A stretch of 51,870 nt of DNA from Thermoanaerobacterales bacterium (lineage in GTDB: Bacteria > Bacillota > Desulfotomaculia > Desulfotomaculales > JASEER01): positions 1 to 51,870 of the forward strand of contig JASEER010000015.1 in the NCBI GenBank assembly GCA_030019475.1, given 5' to 3'. Of this stretch, positions 25,678-33,428 are shown piece after piece (position 1 is the stretch's first letter; every line of letters begins with the position of its first letter). The position numbers and the translations under genes are program-made. The notes beneath the pieces are model-generated. The model had not been told where the DNA came from. It saw nothing but the letters and a program-made list of their open reading frames with translations, and did no database searches.

Positions 25678-25911
25678 GTGAGCTGCAGCAGCCTGAAACA
25701 CCGCTTCGAGGAAGAGCGGCAAAAGGGTCTCAGTTTCAAGCGGGCCATGGAGATCTACCAGGAGGCGCGGGGCTCGGTGGCCGCCCACGAGACCGAGTTG
25801 GAAGAACTGCGCCGCGCCGGGGCCGAGGCCTCCCGCGTCGACCACCTGCGGGAGCATCTGAACGACGGGAAGGCGCTGCTCCGGGAGATCGAGGGACTGC
25901 GCGTCCACTAA
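25678..25911 (+). CDS. Small coiled-coil protein, unknown function
   Basis: 77 residues. Almost entirely charged helix: LKHRFEEERQKGLSFKRAME, HETELEELRRAG, HLREHLNDGKALLREIEGL. Heptad-like spacing suggests a coiled coil. No family recognised. GTG 25678 chosen over the upstream ATG 25657 because GGGGAGGCGGGAG lies just before it. Nine bases separate it from the DUF3231 gene, so the two are probably one transcript. Confidence 0.6.
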   Translation: MSCSSLKHRFEEERQKGLSFKRAMEIYQEARGSVAAHETELEELRRAGAEASRVDHLREHLNDGKALLREIEGLRVH

Positions 25912-25920
25912 AGAGGGGGG

Positions 25921-26433
25921 ATGGTCGCCGTGTCGACGTTGTTATCGGGTATTCTGGGGAAACATCCCGCCGAGGAACTCACCGCCGGCGAGGCGCAGGT
26001 GCTCTGGGAGGACCTCGTCGTACGCTACGATGTCCTGGAACTCTCCGAGTTCTTTAGGAGTTGCGCCGAGGACAGCGAGTTCAAGCTCCTGCTGACGCGT
26101 GGGTGCGAGGGGACGCTTAAGTCCCAGATCACCGAGCTGGAACAGCTGTTGCAGAAATACAAGATCGCCCTGCCGGACCGCCCGCCGAAGATGAACACCG
26201 ACGGCGGCGCCGTCAAGGAAGCGGTCCGCGACGAACTGATCTTCCGTACCATCCTGCGCGGGATGCAGGACTGCATGGACATGCACGCGCGGGCGCTACG
26301 GGCGGTCGTCAACGACGGCCTGCGCAACCTTTTTATGGGGCACCTGACCGACGAGCTGAAGATGTATGACAACTGGGTCAAGTACGGTAAGGTCAAGGGC
26401 TGGATCAAGGCCCCGCCGGCCTACCGGCACTAG
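25921..26433 (+). CDS. DUF3231-type ferritin-like protein
   Basis: 170 residues, helical. LTAGEAQVLWEDLVVRYDVL, FKLLLTRGCEGTLKSQITEL, DRPPKMNTDGG, DELIFRTILRGMQDCMDMHA and YDNWVKYGKVKGWIKAPPAY follow the DUF3231/spore coat F arrangement of a four-helix ferritin-like fold. In Bacilli and Clostridia such proteins occur in spore coats, but their role is not settled. Assignment is by overall pattern, not by a catalytic motif. Preceded by the small coiled-coil gene. Confidence 0.62.
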   Translation: MVAVSTLLSGILGKHPAEELTAGEAQVLWEDLVVRYDVLELSEFFRSCAEDSEFKLLLTRGCEGTLKSQITELEQLLQKYKIALPDRPPKMNTDGGAVKEAVRDELIFRTILRGMQDCMDMHARALRAVVNDGLRNLFMGHLTDELKMYDNWVKYGKVKGWIKAPPAYRH

Positions 26434-26581
26434 CGGCCCGGGGTGCCGGGGCGACGGCGGGGCGCTCCTTCTCGAAGATGGGATGGCAGTGTTCGATCAC
26501 TGGCTTATTGATTGACTGGTCCCTGTACCAACAATTGACTTAGCCGGCTTGAGCTTCCGGACACCTGGAGTCGTTCATCGC
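26434..26581. other. Intergenic stretch before the repeat copy
   Basis: No gene or clear regulatory element seen. Contains GC-rich sequence after the DUF3231 stop followed by AT-richer sequence. Confidence 0.5.
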
Positions 26582-26707
26582 CGTGGTCCGGACCGTTGTC
26601 AGTTTCACTCTGTGCCGCGCCGTCCTCCGCCTTGCCGCCCCCTTCCTCGTCAAGGACATTAGAAGAGAATTGGAAAAGGATTAAAATTGATTTCAGGCGT
26701 TTTCTAA
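26582..26707. repeat. Degenerate direct copy of the pepSY/response-regulator control region
   Basis: Bases 26582-26652 match 43098-43168 at 66 of 71 positions, and 26653-26707 match 43769-43823 at 49 of 55, by eye and in the same orientation. The first block corresponds to the 3' part of the pepSY gene (read on the minus strand), the second to the control region upstream of the response regulator. About 600 bases present in the right copy are missing here, so this is a pseudogene scar plus an operator copy. Together the copies flank the cobalamin cluster. Confidence 0.88.
26658..26690 (+). promoter_or_regulatory. Copied OmpR-type operator, three 11-bp repeats
   Basis: ATTAGAAGAGA, ATTGGAAAAGG and ATTAAAATTGA are three head-to-tail 11-base units, the spacing used by OmpR/PhoB-family regulators. 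The same array is at 43774-43806 before the response regulator gene. It ends 21 bases upstream of the -35 box of the riboswitch promoter. Confidence 0.5.
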
Positions 26708-26711
26708 GCGC

Positions 26712-26740
26712 TTGACAGGCGGTTTAACGGGACTTATACT
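26712..26740 (+). promoter_or_regulatory. Sigma-A promoter of the cobalamin cluster
   Basis: TTGACA (26712-26717), 17-base spacer, TATACT (26735-26740): an almost perfect consensus promoter. Transcription should start near 26747, about 20 bases before the riboswitch. Confidence 0.85.
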
Positions 26741-26764
26741 TTGGACAAACACCATAAAGCAGTA

Positions 26765-26932
26765 ATCCTGGGTGCCCTGCTCAAAGGCAGGGAGAATAGG
26801 GAAACCGGTGCGAATCCGGTGCGGACCCGCCGCTGTAACCGGGTACGAAAGCCATAGCAGATCCACTGGCGGAGCAACCGCCGGGAAGGTGTGGCCGTAG
26901 GACGATCCGGAAGCCAGAAGACCTGCCCAGGG
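26765..26932 (+). ncRNA. Cobalamin riboswitch
   Basis: Class features are visible: GGTGCC after the first stem, GAATAGGGAAACCGGTGCGA, GGACCCGCCGCTGTAACCGG, GCGGAGCAACCGCCGGGAAGG, and the B12-box AGCCAGAAGACCTGCC at about 26912-26927. The closing stem pairs CCTGGG (26767-26772) with CCCAGG (26926-26931). The central GCCACTG element is altered (GCCATAGCAGATCCACTGG). Binding of adenosylcobalamin or a related corrinoid should switch off downstream genes through the terminator at 26995. Confidence 0.95.
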
Positions 26933-26994
26933 TGGAAAAGCGTACCCGCCTCGCGGAATAGGGGGTATCTCGGTAACGTCGGGATTGAATACGT

Positions 26995-27030
26995 AATCCC
27001 TGACCCATTGCTTGGGGTCAGGGATTTTTT
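26995..27030 (+). terminator. Riboswitch expression-platform terminator
   Basis: AATCCCTGACCC (26995-27006) pairs with GGGTCAGGGATT (27015-27026) around a short loop, followed by a T run to 27030. It lies between the riboswitch and cbiM, the normal place for transcriptional control. Confidence 0.9.
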
Positions 27031-27070
27031 ATCTCGGTTTATCGCCAAAAAGTTTGAAAGGGTGGTCATT

Positions 27071-27733
27071 GTGCACATTATGGAAGGGTTTCTGCCCATT
27101 GGTCACGCGTTGGCCTGGACTGCGGCCTCGGCGCCGTTTCTGGCTCACGGGCTGTATTCCATCAAGAAAAAAGCGGGCGCCCAACCCGAAGCAAGGATGC
27201 TTCTGGGGCTGTCGGGGGCATTTACTTTTGTCCTGTCAGCCCTCAAATTGCCTTCCGTTACCGGTAGTTGTTCACATCCCACGGGTACAGGCCTGGGCAC
27301 AATCCTCTTCGGCCCCAGCGTAATGTCTGTCATCGGCTGCGGCGTATTGTTGCTGCAGGCATTGCTGCTGGCACACGGAGGTATTACCACACTTGGCGCC
27401 AATACTTTTTCAATGGCTGTGGCGGGACCGTTCGCGGCGTACGGTGTGTTCCGCCTGTGTCAGTCTTTGAGGGTTCGCTTTAGCATAGGGGTGTTTTTGG
27501 CTGCCTGCGTAGGGGATCTAATGACCTACGCGACTACTTCCTTTCAGCTTGCCCTGGCTTTTCCTGATCCCGTTGGCGGGTTTGCCGCTTCGCTGGTCAA
27601 GTTCGGAACGATTTTTGCCGTGACGCAGGTGCCTCTGGCCGTAAGCGAGGGGTTGCTTACCGTGTTGGTGTTCAGCGCTCTGCATATACACAATGACAAA
27701 CAGGTGCGCGATTTGTCGATTGGGAGGCGTTAA
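27071..27733 (+). CDS. cbiM: Cobalt ECF transporter substrate-specificity component
   Basis: 220 residues, several spans. The N-terminus [16 protein letters not shown] is decisive: in CbiM/NikM the amino group, His2 and a later His coordinate the metal. Other signatures are [19 protein letters not shown] and [20 protein letters not shown]. The open frame extends back through the riboswitch, but GTG 27071 follows AAAGGGTGG and gives the family start. With CbiN, CbiQ and the CbiO domain it forms the cobalt importer. Confidence 0.96.
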   Translation: MHIMEGFLPIGHALAWTAASAPFLAHGLYSIKKKAGAQPEARMLLGLSGAFTFVLSALKLPSVTGSCSHPTGTGLGTILFGPSVMSVIGCGVLLLQALLLAHGGITTLGANTFSMAVAGPFAAYGVFRLCQSLRVRFSIGVFLAACVGDLMTYATTSFQLALAFPDPVGGFAASLVKFGTIFAVTQVPLAVSEGLLTVLVFSALHIHNDKQVRDLSIGRR

Positions 27734-27736
27734 GAT

Positions 27737-28039
27737 TTGAAGAGGCTATCAAAAAATATGTTACTCATCGTTGGCGTTGTTTTGTTGTCTGTCTTGCCTT
27801 TCTTTCTCGTTGCCGGCACGGGCGATTCGAAAGCCGAAATGTTTACGGGCGCTGACGGACGGGCCGAAGAGATGATTATGGAAATCAGACCCGACTATAA
27901 GCCGTGGATCAAACCCATCTGGGAACCGCCCTCCGGTGAAATAGAGAGCTTGCTGTTTGCTTTGCAGGCAGCTTTAGGGGCTGGTTTTATCGGATACTAC
28001 TTCGGCCGCAGGAAGGCCCGGAGGAATTACATTGATTGA
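27737..28039 (+). CDS. cbiN: Cobalt ECF transporter component CbiN
   Basis: 100 residues with two membrane spans (MLLIVGVVLLSVLPFFLVAG and LLFALQAALGAGFIGYYFG) and an outside loop with FTGADGRAEEMI and YKPWIKPIWEPPSGEIESLL, all typical of CbiN, which helps load cobalt onto CbiM. TTG start at 27737, three bases after the cbiM stop. Overlaps cbiQ by 8 bases. Confidence 0.94.
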   Translation: MKRLSKNMLLIVGVVLLSVLPFFLVAGTGDSKAEMFTGADGRAEEMIMEIRPDYKPWIKPIWEPPSGEIESLLFALQAALGAGFIGYYFGRRKARRNYID

Positions 28040-28799
28040 CCGGTATGCCTATGCCAGTCCCCTGGCGATGAGACCCGCGGCGGAAAAGGTAGTCTCTGTG
28101 TTGCCGGTCCTTCTTGCCTGTTTCGTGGCGCGCTCTTTCTGGATACCCTTGCTGGCGTTCGGCTTTATAACGCTGTTGACGCTGGGTGTCGCCCGCACTC
28201 CGTGGCAGGTGTACCTGCGTGTCATGCTGGTACCGGCCTTCTTTATACTGGCCGGTTTACCGGCGGTGGCGCTGTCGGTTACCACCGAATGTCCTTCCGG
28301 AGGATACTGGCTGACCGTTTGCGGTATTCATTTGGGCTTTACTTCAGCGGGGTTGTCCCAGGCGCGTGATATTCTGACTCGTACCCTGGGTGCTGTCTCC
28401 TGTATGTGCTTTCTTGCCTTGTCTACACCGATGCCCGACCTTATCGGTTTCCTGCGGCGCTGCCGGGTGCCGGCCCTGTTCCTGGACCTGCTGGCCCTTA
28501 TTTATCGCTTTGTGTTTGTTCTCCTGGAGACCGGGCTGGCGATGCAGAGGGCGCAGGCACTTCGCCTGGGTTACATCACGCCGGGGACCGGCTTCCGCTC
28601 GGCGGGCTGCCTGTTCGCCAACCTCTTCATGCGGGCGCAGCATCGCGCCCATAGCCTGTATGTGGCCCTTTCCACCAGGGGCTACGAAGGTCGCCTGGAT
28701 GTGGTGGAAAAGCCGTACCGCCTGTCTGTATGCAATGTGGCGTTATCGGCAGTGACGGGCGGGTGGCTGCTTGTGCTGGCTGTGGTGACCAGGGGTTAG
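28032..28799 (+). CDS. cbiQ: Cobalt ECF transporter transmembrane protein CbiQ
   Basis: 255 residues of the T-component family. IDRYAYASPLAMRPAAEKVV at the start, several spans, and the coupling helices with AQALRLGY and LYVALSTRGYEGRL (the AxxxRG-type motif that contacts the ATPase). TTG start at 28032 overlapping cbiN. Five bases before the CbiO-CbiC gene. Confidence 0.94.
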   Translation: MIDRYAYASPLAMRPAAEKVVSVLPVLLACFVARSFWIPLLAFGFITLLTLGVARTPWQVYLRVMLVPAFFILAGLPAVALSVTTECPSGGYWLTVCGIHLGFTSAGLSQARDILTRTLGAVSCMCFLALSTPMPDLIGFLRRCRVPALFLDLLALIYRFVFVLLETGLAMQRAQALRLGYITPGTGFRSAGCLFANLFMRAQHRAHSLYVALSTRGYEGRLDVVEKPYRLSVCNVALSAVTGGWLLVLAVVTRG

Positions 28800-28803
28800 G
28801 CTG

Positions 28804-30432
28804 GTGGACGACGCGATTTTTGAAATGCGGGGAGTAACCTACCGCTATCCGGATGGCACGCCCGCGTTGCGGGGAGTCAGCGCGGCGCTGCGCCGGGGAC
28901 AGAGAATCGCCGTTCTGGGCGCCAACGGAGCGGGCAAGACGACGCTCTTCCTGCACCTGGTAGGCGTACACAGGCCGAACGAGGGAAGCGTGCATTTTCG
29001 CGGCCGGCCCCTGTCTTACGGCCACCGCGCCTTGCAGTCTTTGCGGCGCCGGGTGGGGATGGTTTTCCAGGACCCCGACGCCCAGTTGTTCTCGGCCAAT
29101 GTTTACCAGGACGTTTCCTTCGGTCCTCTTAACCTCGGTCTTCCGGAGGCCGAAGTGCGCCGGCGTGTTGAACAAGCACTTGCTACGGCAGGCATCGCCG
29201 GTCTGGCCGAACGTCCCACGCACGCGCTGTCTCACGGGGAAAAGAAACGGGCGGCGTTGGCGGGGGTGCTGGCTATGGAGCCGGAGGTCCTGATCTTTGA
29301 CGAGCCCACGGCCGGGCTTGACCCGCGGGGGGCTTCGGAGATGATAGAACTCCTGCGCCGCCTCCGGGCGGGGGGAAAGACCGTGCTTTTCTCCACCCAC
29401 GACGTTGATCTCGCCTATACCGCCGCCGACTGGTGCCTGGTGCTTGCCCGGGGTCGGGTCATCGGGCAGGGGGCGCCGACAGAGGTTTTTAGGGATCAGG
29501 CCCTTCTTGCCGCCGCCGGCCTGGCCACACCCTGGCTGTTGGACCTTTTTGAGGAGGCCCGCCGCAGGGGCTGGGTGGCTGAAGGCGGGAAGCCCCCGTT
29601 GCACCGAGGAGACCTTTTTAAGATTCTGGAGGCCGGCTTCGGCGCCGGGAAGACGCCGCCGGGAGGAAGCGTGGGCGTTGCGGCGCCCGGAATCGCCGGG
29701 GACGACGAAACGGGGAACATGCTGCCGCCGCCGGAGGTTGCTTTCCGGGAGAGCAGGGTTTATGCGCTCTACGAACGGCCGGTGTCGGGGGATGAAATCG
29801 AGGCCGAGTCCCTCCGCCGGATTGAGGCCGAAGCGCCGCCTCACAGTTACAGGCCCGAAGAATGGAGCGTGGTCCGGCGGCTCGTCCATACCACGGCGGA
29901 CTTCGGCCTGGTAGGAATGGTGCGCTTCGCGCCGGGAGCCGTCGAGGCCGGGATAAAGGCACTGAAGCGGGGCGCCCCTGTTTTTACCGACGCCAATATG
30001 GTCAGGGCGGGGATTTCCCAAACCAGGCTCCGGCGGGCGTGTCCCGCTTATACACCGGAACACATTCACTGCCTGATCGCCCATCCGGCCGTCATTGCCG
30101 AGGCCCGGGCCGCCGGCCTGCCGCGCTCGCTCTTCGCGGTGCGAAGGGCCCGCCCCATCCTCGAGGGGGGCATCGCGCTCATAGGCAATTCGCCGGTGGC
30201 CCTCCTGGAACTGAACAGGATGATCCGGGAAGGAGAGGCCAGCCCGGCTCTGGTCGTGGCGATGCCGGTGGGTTTCGTCCACGTGGAGGAGAGCAAGCAG
30301 GAACTGATGGAACTGGGTGTGCCCTATATCTGCCTGGCCGGCCGGCGGGGAGGAAGCACCCTGGCGGTGGCGGCGCTGCACGCTTTAGCCGTCCTGGCCG
30401 CCGGCGATCAACGACCGACTACCGACCACTGA
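28804..30432 (+). CDS. Fused cobalt transport ATPase and cobalt-precorrin-8 methylmutase
   Basis: 542 residues in one uninterrupted frame. Residues 1-275 are a complete CbiO ATPase: GANGAGKTT, FQDPDAQLFS, LSHGEKKRAALAGVLAMEPE, LIFDEPTAGLD and STHDVD. After a Gly/Pro linker, residues about 310-530 are a complete CbiC: EWSVVRRLVHTTADF with the catalytic His near 362, DANMVRAGI, IGNSPVALLEL, PVGFVHVEESK and GRRGGSTLAVAA. The reaction moves a methyl from C11 to C12 to give cobyrinate. The last residues (QRPTTDH) come from a spacer word repeat. An internal ATG (GNMLPPPEV) might give free CbiC. Confidence 0.92.
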   Translation: MDDAIFEMRGVTYRYPDGTPALRGVSAALRRGQRIAVLGANGAGKTTLFLHLVGVHRPNEGSVHFRGRPLSYGHRALQSLRRRVGMVFQDPDAQLFSANVYQDVSFGPLNLGLPEAEVRRRVEQALATAGIAGLAERPTHALSHGEKKRAALAGVLAMEPEVLIFDEPTAGLDPRGASEMIELLRRLRAGGKTVLFSTHDVDLAYTAADWCLVLARGRVIGQGAPTEVFRDQALLAAAGLATPWLLDLFEEARRRGWVAEGGKPPLHRGDLFKILEAGFGAGKTPPGGSVGVAAPGIAGDDETGNMLPPPEVAFRESRVYALYERPVSGDEIEAESLRRIEAEAPPHSYRPEEWSVVRRLVHTTADFGLVGMVRFAPGAVEAGIKALKRGAPVFTDANMVRAGISQTRLRRACPAYTPEHIHCLIAHPAVIAEARAAGLPRSLFAVRRARPILEGGIALIGNSPVALLELNRMIREGEASPALVVAMPVGFVHVEESKQELMELGVPYICLAGRRGGSTLAVAALHALAVLAAGDQRPTTDH

Positions 30433-30443
30433 CGTCTGACGAC
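30405..30443. repeat. Word-repeat spacer at the end of the fused gene
   Basis: The words CGACCGACTACCGACCACTGA and CGTCTGACGACTGA are built from repeats of GAC(T/C)GAC. They run from the last codons of the CbiO-CbiC gene into the gap before cbiX. Same style as the other word-repeat spacers, but without an inverse arm. Confidence 0.5.
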
Positions 30444-30462
30444 TGAAAACGAGGTGCTGTTG

Positions 30463-30948
30463 ATGCGTGCGTTAATTCTGCTGGGGCACGGAAGCCGCGT
30501 GCCCGAAGCGGCCAGGGAAATGGAGATTCTGGTCGGGATGCTGCGGGAGATCACCGGGATCCCGCTGGTGCGGGTCTGTTTTCTCTCCCGCTTGGGACCG
30601 CACCTGCCCGAGACCCTGGCGGCCTGTGCCGCTGACGGCGCCAGGGAGATTATCGTCATCCCCTACTTCCTGCACACCGGGCTGCACATCCTGGTCGATA
30701 TTCCGCGCGAGCTGCAGAAGCTGGCGGCGGACTACCCGGGTGTAAAAATCGTCTACGGGCGTCATCTGGGCTGCGACCCGGTCTTCGCGGACATCCTGGC
30801 CCGCCGCGTGCAGGAGTCCTTGACCCTGCCCGACGTGCGGGAGATCAGGGTACCCGACCGCTCCCGGTACCCGGTGCCGCCCGGGCAGGGCGAGTTCGTG
30901 GAAGTGCTTCCGGATTTTTGCGCCTGCGGAGGTATTGAACAGCGTTGA
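30463..30948 (+). CDS. cbiX: Sirohydrochlorin cobaltochelatase
   Basis: 161 residues of the CbiX type. It inserts cobalt into sirohydrochlorin, the committed step of the anaerobic pathway. RALILLGHGSRVPEA carries the first catalytic His; IVIPYFLHTGLHILVDIP carries the second His region. The tail has CACGG near the end, reminiscent of the metal-ligand tails of some CbiX proteins. ATG 30463 follows GAGGTG; the upstream GTG is part of that site. Overlaps cbiD by 4 bases. Confidence 0.9.
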   Translation: MRALILLGHGSRVPEAAREMEILVGMLREITGIPLVRVCFLSRLGPHLPETLAACAADGAREIIVIPYFLHTGLHILVDIPRELQKLAADYPGVKIVYGRHLGCDPVFADILARRVQESLTLPDVREIRVPDRSRYPVPPGQGEFVEVLPDFCACGGIEQR

Positions 30949-32048
30949 CGGGCGGGAAAGGGGCGCGAAAACGGGACCACTGCGGCAAGAACAGCCTGAG
31001 ACGTGGCTACACGACCGGAACGTGTGCTGCACTAGCGGCGCGGGGCGCCGCCCTCTGGCTGCTTGAGGGGCGTTTCCCTGAAACGGTCACGATCCTTCTG
31101 CCCGGAGGTGAACCCGTAACCATGCCGGTGCATGCAGTCTACCGTGACACGTCTGCCGCCGAGTGTTACGTGATTAAGGATGCGGGCGACGACCCCGATG
31201 TAACCAACGGGATGGCCGTGCACGCCCGCGTCGAACCTGCCGCGTTTCCGGGCGTTGTCATCGATGGAGGACAGGGCGTCGGTCGCGTTACCAAACCCGG
31301 CCTTCCCGTCGCGGTGGGAGAGGCGGCCATTAACCCCGTGCCGCGGGCGATGATCGCCGGCGCGCTGGCCGACCTTGTGCCTCCCGGCGGGGGCTGGAGG
31401 GTTGCCGTTTCCGTTCCCGGAGGAGCCGGGATCTCCGGGCGTACCTTCAACCCGCGGCTGGGTATCACCGGCGGGATTTCGATTCTCGGCACCACCGGCT
31501 ATGTCGAGCCGCGCAGCCTTGACGCCCTGCGGCGTTCGCTCCCGCCGCTCCTGGACATCCTTCATGCCGCCGGATGCCGGGAGGTCTGTCTGGTCCCGGG
31601 CAATATCGGCCGACGGGCGGCACGGCGCTTGCTGCCGCCGCCCGCGGAGGAGCAGATCGTGGAGGTCAGCGATTTCCTGGGCTTTATGCTGGACGAAGCA
31701 TCCCGGCGGGGCTTTACCCGGATCGTCCTCGTCGGGCACCCGGGTAAACTGGCCAAGGTCCTGAACGGGGACTGGCAGACGCACGCCAAGTACGCCCGGC
31801 CGGCCAACGGCGCCGTTATCGAATTTTGCGCCGCCGCCGGTCTGCCGGAAAACCTCCTCCGGCGTTTAAGGGAACTGCCGACGGTGGAAGCGATTCAGCA
31901 GGTGCTGCTTAATGAAGGGTACGGCCGTTTGCTGGGGATGCTGGCGGGCACGATCAGGGTTTTGGTGCGGGAAAGGCTGGGGCCGGAGCCTTACGTGGCG
32001 GTGCACCTCTGCGACCTGCAGGGGAACATTGTGGGGGAAGCGCTGTGA
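30945..32048 (+). CDS. cbiD: Cobalt-precorrin-5B C1-methyltransferase
   Basis: 367 residues. LRRGYTTGTCAALAARGAAL at the start is the CbiD hallmark; VIKDAGDDPDVTNGM, GVGRVTKPGLPVAVGEAAINPVPR and NPRLGITGGISILGTTGYVEP follow. It methylates C1 of the corrin ring with SAM after loss of the two-carbon unit. TTG start at 30945 overlapping the cbiX stop. Confidence 0.96.
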   Translation: MTGGKGARKRDHCGKNSLRRGYTTGTCAALAARGAALWLLEGRFPETVTILLPGGEPVTMPVHAVYRDTSAAECYVIKDAGDDPDVTNGMAVHARVEPAAFPGVVIDGGQGVGRVTKPGLPVAVGEAAINPVPRAMIAGALADLVPPGGGWRVAVSVPGGAGISGRTFNPRLGITGGISILGTTGYVEPRSLDALRRSLPPLLDILHAAGCREVCLVPGNIGRRAARRLLPPPAEEQIVEVSDFLGFMLDEASRRGFTRIVLVGHPGKLAKVLNGDWQTHAKYARPANGAVIEFCAAAGLPENLLRRLRELPTVEAIQQVLLNEGYGRLLGMLAGTIRVLVRERLGPEPYVAVHLCDLQGNIVGEAL

Positions 32049-32707
32049 AACCGGAACGAGGGAGACTGACCATTGTCGGCTGCGGGCCGGGCGGGGCGGA
32101 GTATTTGACGCGGCAGGCGCTTTCGGCGGTAGCCGGGGCCGAAGTGCTCTGCGGCCCCCGGTTCCTGCTCGACCTCTTCCCGGAGGCCGGGGCCGAGCGG
32201 GTGGTGACAGGAGCCGGCGCCCGCCAGGTGGCCGGCCTGGTCAGATCCCGTATGGAGGAAGGAAGCCGCGTGGTGCTCCTGGTGACGGGGGACCCCGGCC
32301 TGCACAGCCTGGCCGGTCCGGTGACGCGCCTTCTCGGCCGGGAAAGGGTGCAGGTCGTTCCCGGGATCAGTTCGCTGCAGTTGGCTTTCGCGCGCCTGGG
32401 CCTTCCCTGGGAAAATGCCCGGATCTTCAGCCTGCACGGTGTCTCCGGGGAAGAGGCGCGGCTTGTCTTAGGCGCTCTGGCTGCTGTGTCGACCGCCGCC
32501 GTACTTTGTTCGCCGGTCTGGACACCCGGGAAAATCCTTGGCGCCCTTCGGGATACGGCAGGACAACGCGAAGTACACGTCTTCTGGGACTTGGGGCGAC
32601 CTACGGAAGGGCGCATGACCGGGACGGTCGATGAACTGGCCGGGCGTTTTGAGGGTTCCGGTCGAAGCGTACTGGTTTTGACGGAGGCGGAGGAGAGTGA
32701 TGAGTGA
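32045..32707 (+). CDS. cbiE: Cobalt-precorrin-7 C5-methyltransferase
   Basis: 220 residues of the tetrapyrrole methylase fold. LTIVGCGPGGAEYLTRQAL (SAM-loop start), LVTGDPGLHSLAGPV, VVPGISSLQLAFARLGLPWE and SLHGV are CbiE features. It methylates C5. The partner CbiT, which methylates C15 and decarboxylates, is neither fused to it nor present in the cluster. GTG 32045 overlaps the cbiD stop by 4 bases. Confidence 0.92.
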   Translation: MKPERGRLTIVGCGPGGAEYLTRQALSAVAGAEVLCGPRFLLDLFPEAGAERVVTGAGARQVAGLVRSRMEEGSRVVLLVTGDPGLHSLAGPVTRLLGRERVQVVPGISSLQLAFARLGLPWENARIFSLHGVSGEEARLVLGALAAVSTAAVLCSPVWTPGKILGALRDTAGQREVHVFWDLGRPTEGRMTGTVDELAGRFEGSGRSVLVLTEAEESDE

Positions 32708-33428
32708 AACGCAGGGATCATTCTGGGGCATCGGGCTCGGTCCCGGGGACCCGGAGCTGATGTCGCTGAAAGCGAAACGCCTTATCGAGGAAGCGGACTG
32801 CGTGGTCGTGCCCAAGTCCAGCCTGGCCGGGGAGAGCCTGGCCCTGGATATCGCCCGCCCGTTTATTGGTCAAAAACCCGTGCTTGAATTCGAGTTCCCC
32901 ATGCGCCGTGACGAGCGGGAACTGATCCCTTACTGGGCGGCGGCGGCCGAGGAAATCGCCGGCCGTGTCCGGCGGGGGGAGAAGGTGGTCTTCCTGACGC
33001 TGGGAGATTGCCTTACTTACAGTACCTACTGCTACGTCCTGCGGGAATTGCGGCAAAGGCTTTCGCCGGAGCTGATCCGCTCGGTGCCGGGCATTACCAG
33101 TTTTGCCGCTGCGGCATCGGCCGCAAACTTCCCCCTGGGTGAAAAGGACGAGCGGATCGCGGTGGTGCCGGTGCCCCGCGGCGACCTGGCGCCCGTGCGT
33201 CAAGCCCTCGAAGAATTTGAGACGGTGGTGCTGATGAAGGTGGCCAAGCAACTGCCTGCCGTAATCAACCTCTTGCGCGAAATGGGCCTGGACAGGCACG
33301 CCGTCTTTATCAGCCGCGTTTCCCAGCCGGAGGAGTACCTTACGTCCGACCTGCAGTCCCTGCCGGAGGGCGAACACGGCTACCTGTCGGTGATCCTGGT
33401 GCGCAAAAAAGGAGGACGTGCGTCTTGA
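32700..33428 (+). CDS. cbiL: Cobalt-precorrin-2 C20-methyltransferase
   Basis: 242 residues. FWGIGLGPGDPELMSLKAKR, VFLTLGDCLTYSTYCYVLREL and SVPGITSFAAAASAANFPL are the CbiL/CobI signatures within the tetrapyrrole methylase fold. ATG 32700 chosen over GTG 32697, behind GGAGGCGGAGGAGAG. Overlaps both neighbours by a few bases. Confidence 0.95.
   Translation: MSETQGSFWGIGLGPGDPELMSLKAKRLIEEADCVVVPKSSLAGESLALDIARPFIGQKPVLEFEFPMRRDERELIPYWAAAAEEIAGRVRRGEKVVFLTLGDCLTYSTYCYVLRELRQRLSPELIRSVPGITSFAAAASAANFPLGEKDERIAVVPVPRGDLAPVRQALEEFETVVLMKVAKQLPAVINLLREMGLDRHAVFISRVSQPEEYLTSDLQSLPEGEHGYLSVILVRKKGGRAS

Noticed and set aside
26734-27099. Frames on both strands across the cobalamin riboswitch
   Set aside because: The sequence is explained by the riboswitch and its terminator; no ribosome sites or family likeness.
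28627-30381. 584-codon minus-strand frame opposite the CbiO-CbiC gene
   Set aside because: It is antisense to a gene with clear ATPase and methylmutase motifs, its translation is low in hydrophobics and rich in Arg/Pro/Gly/His, and it has no family likeness. Typical GC-driven shadow.
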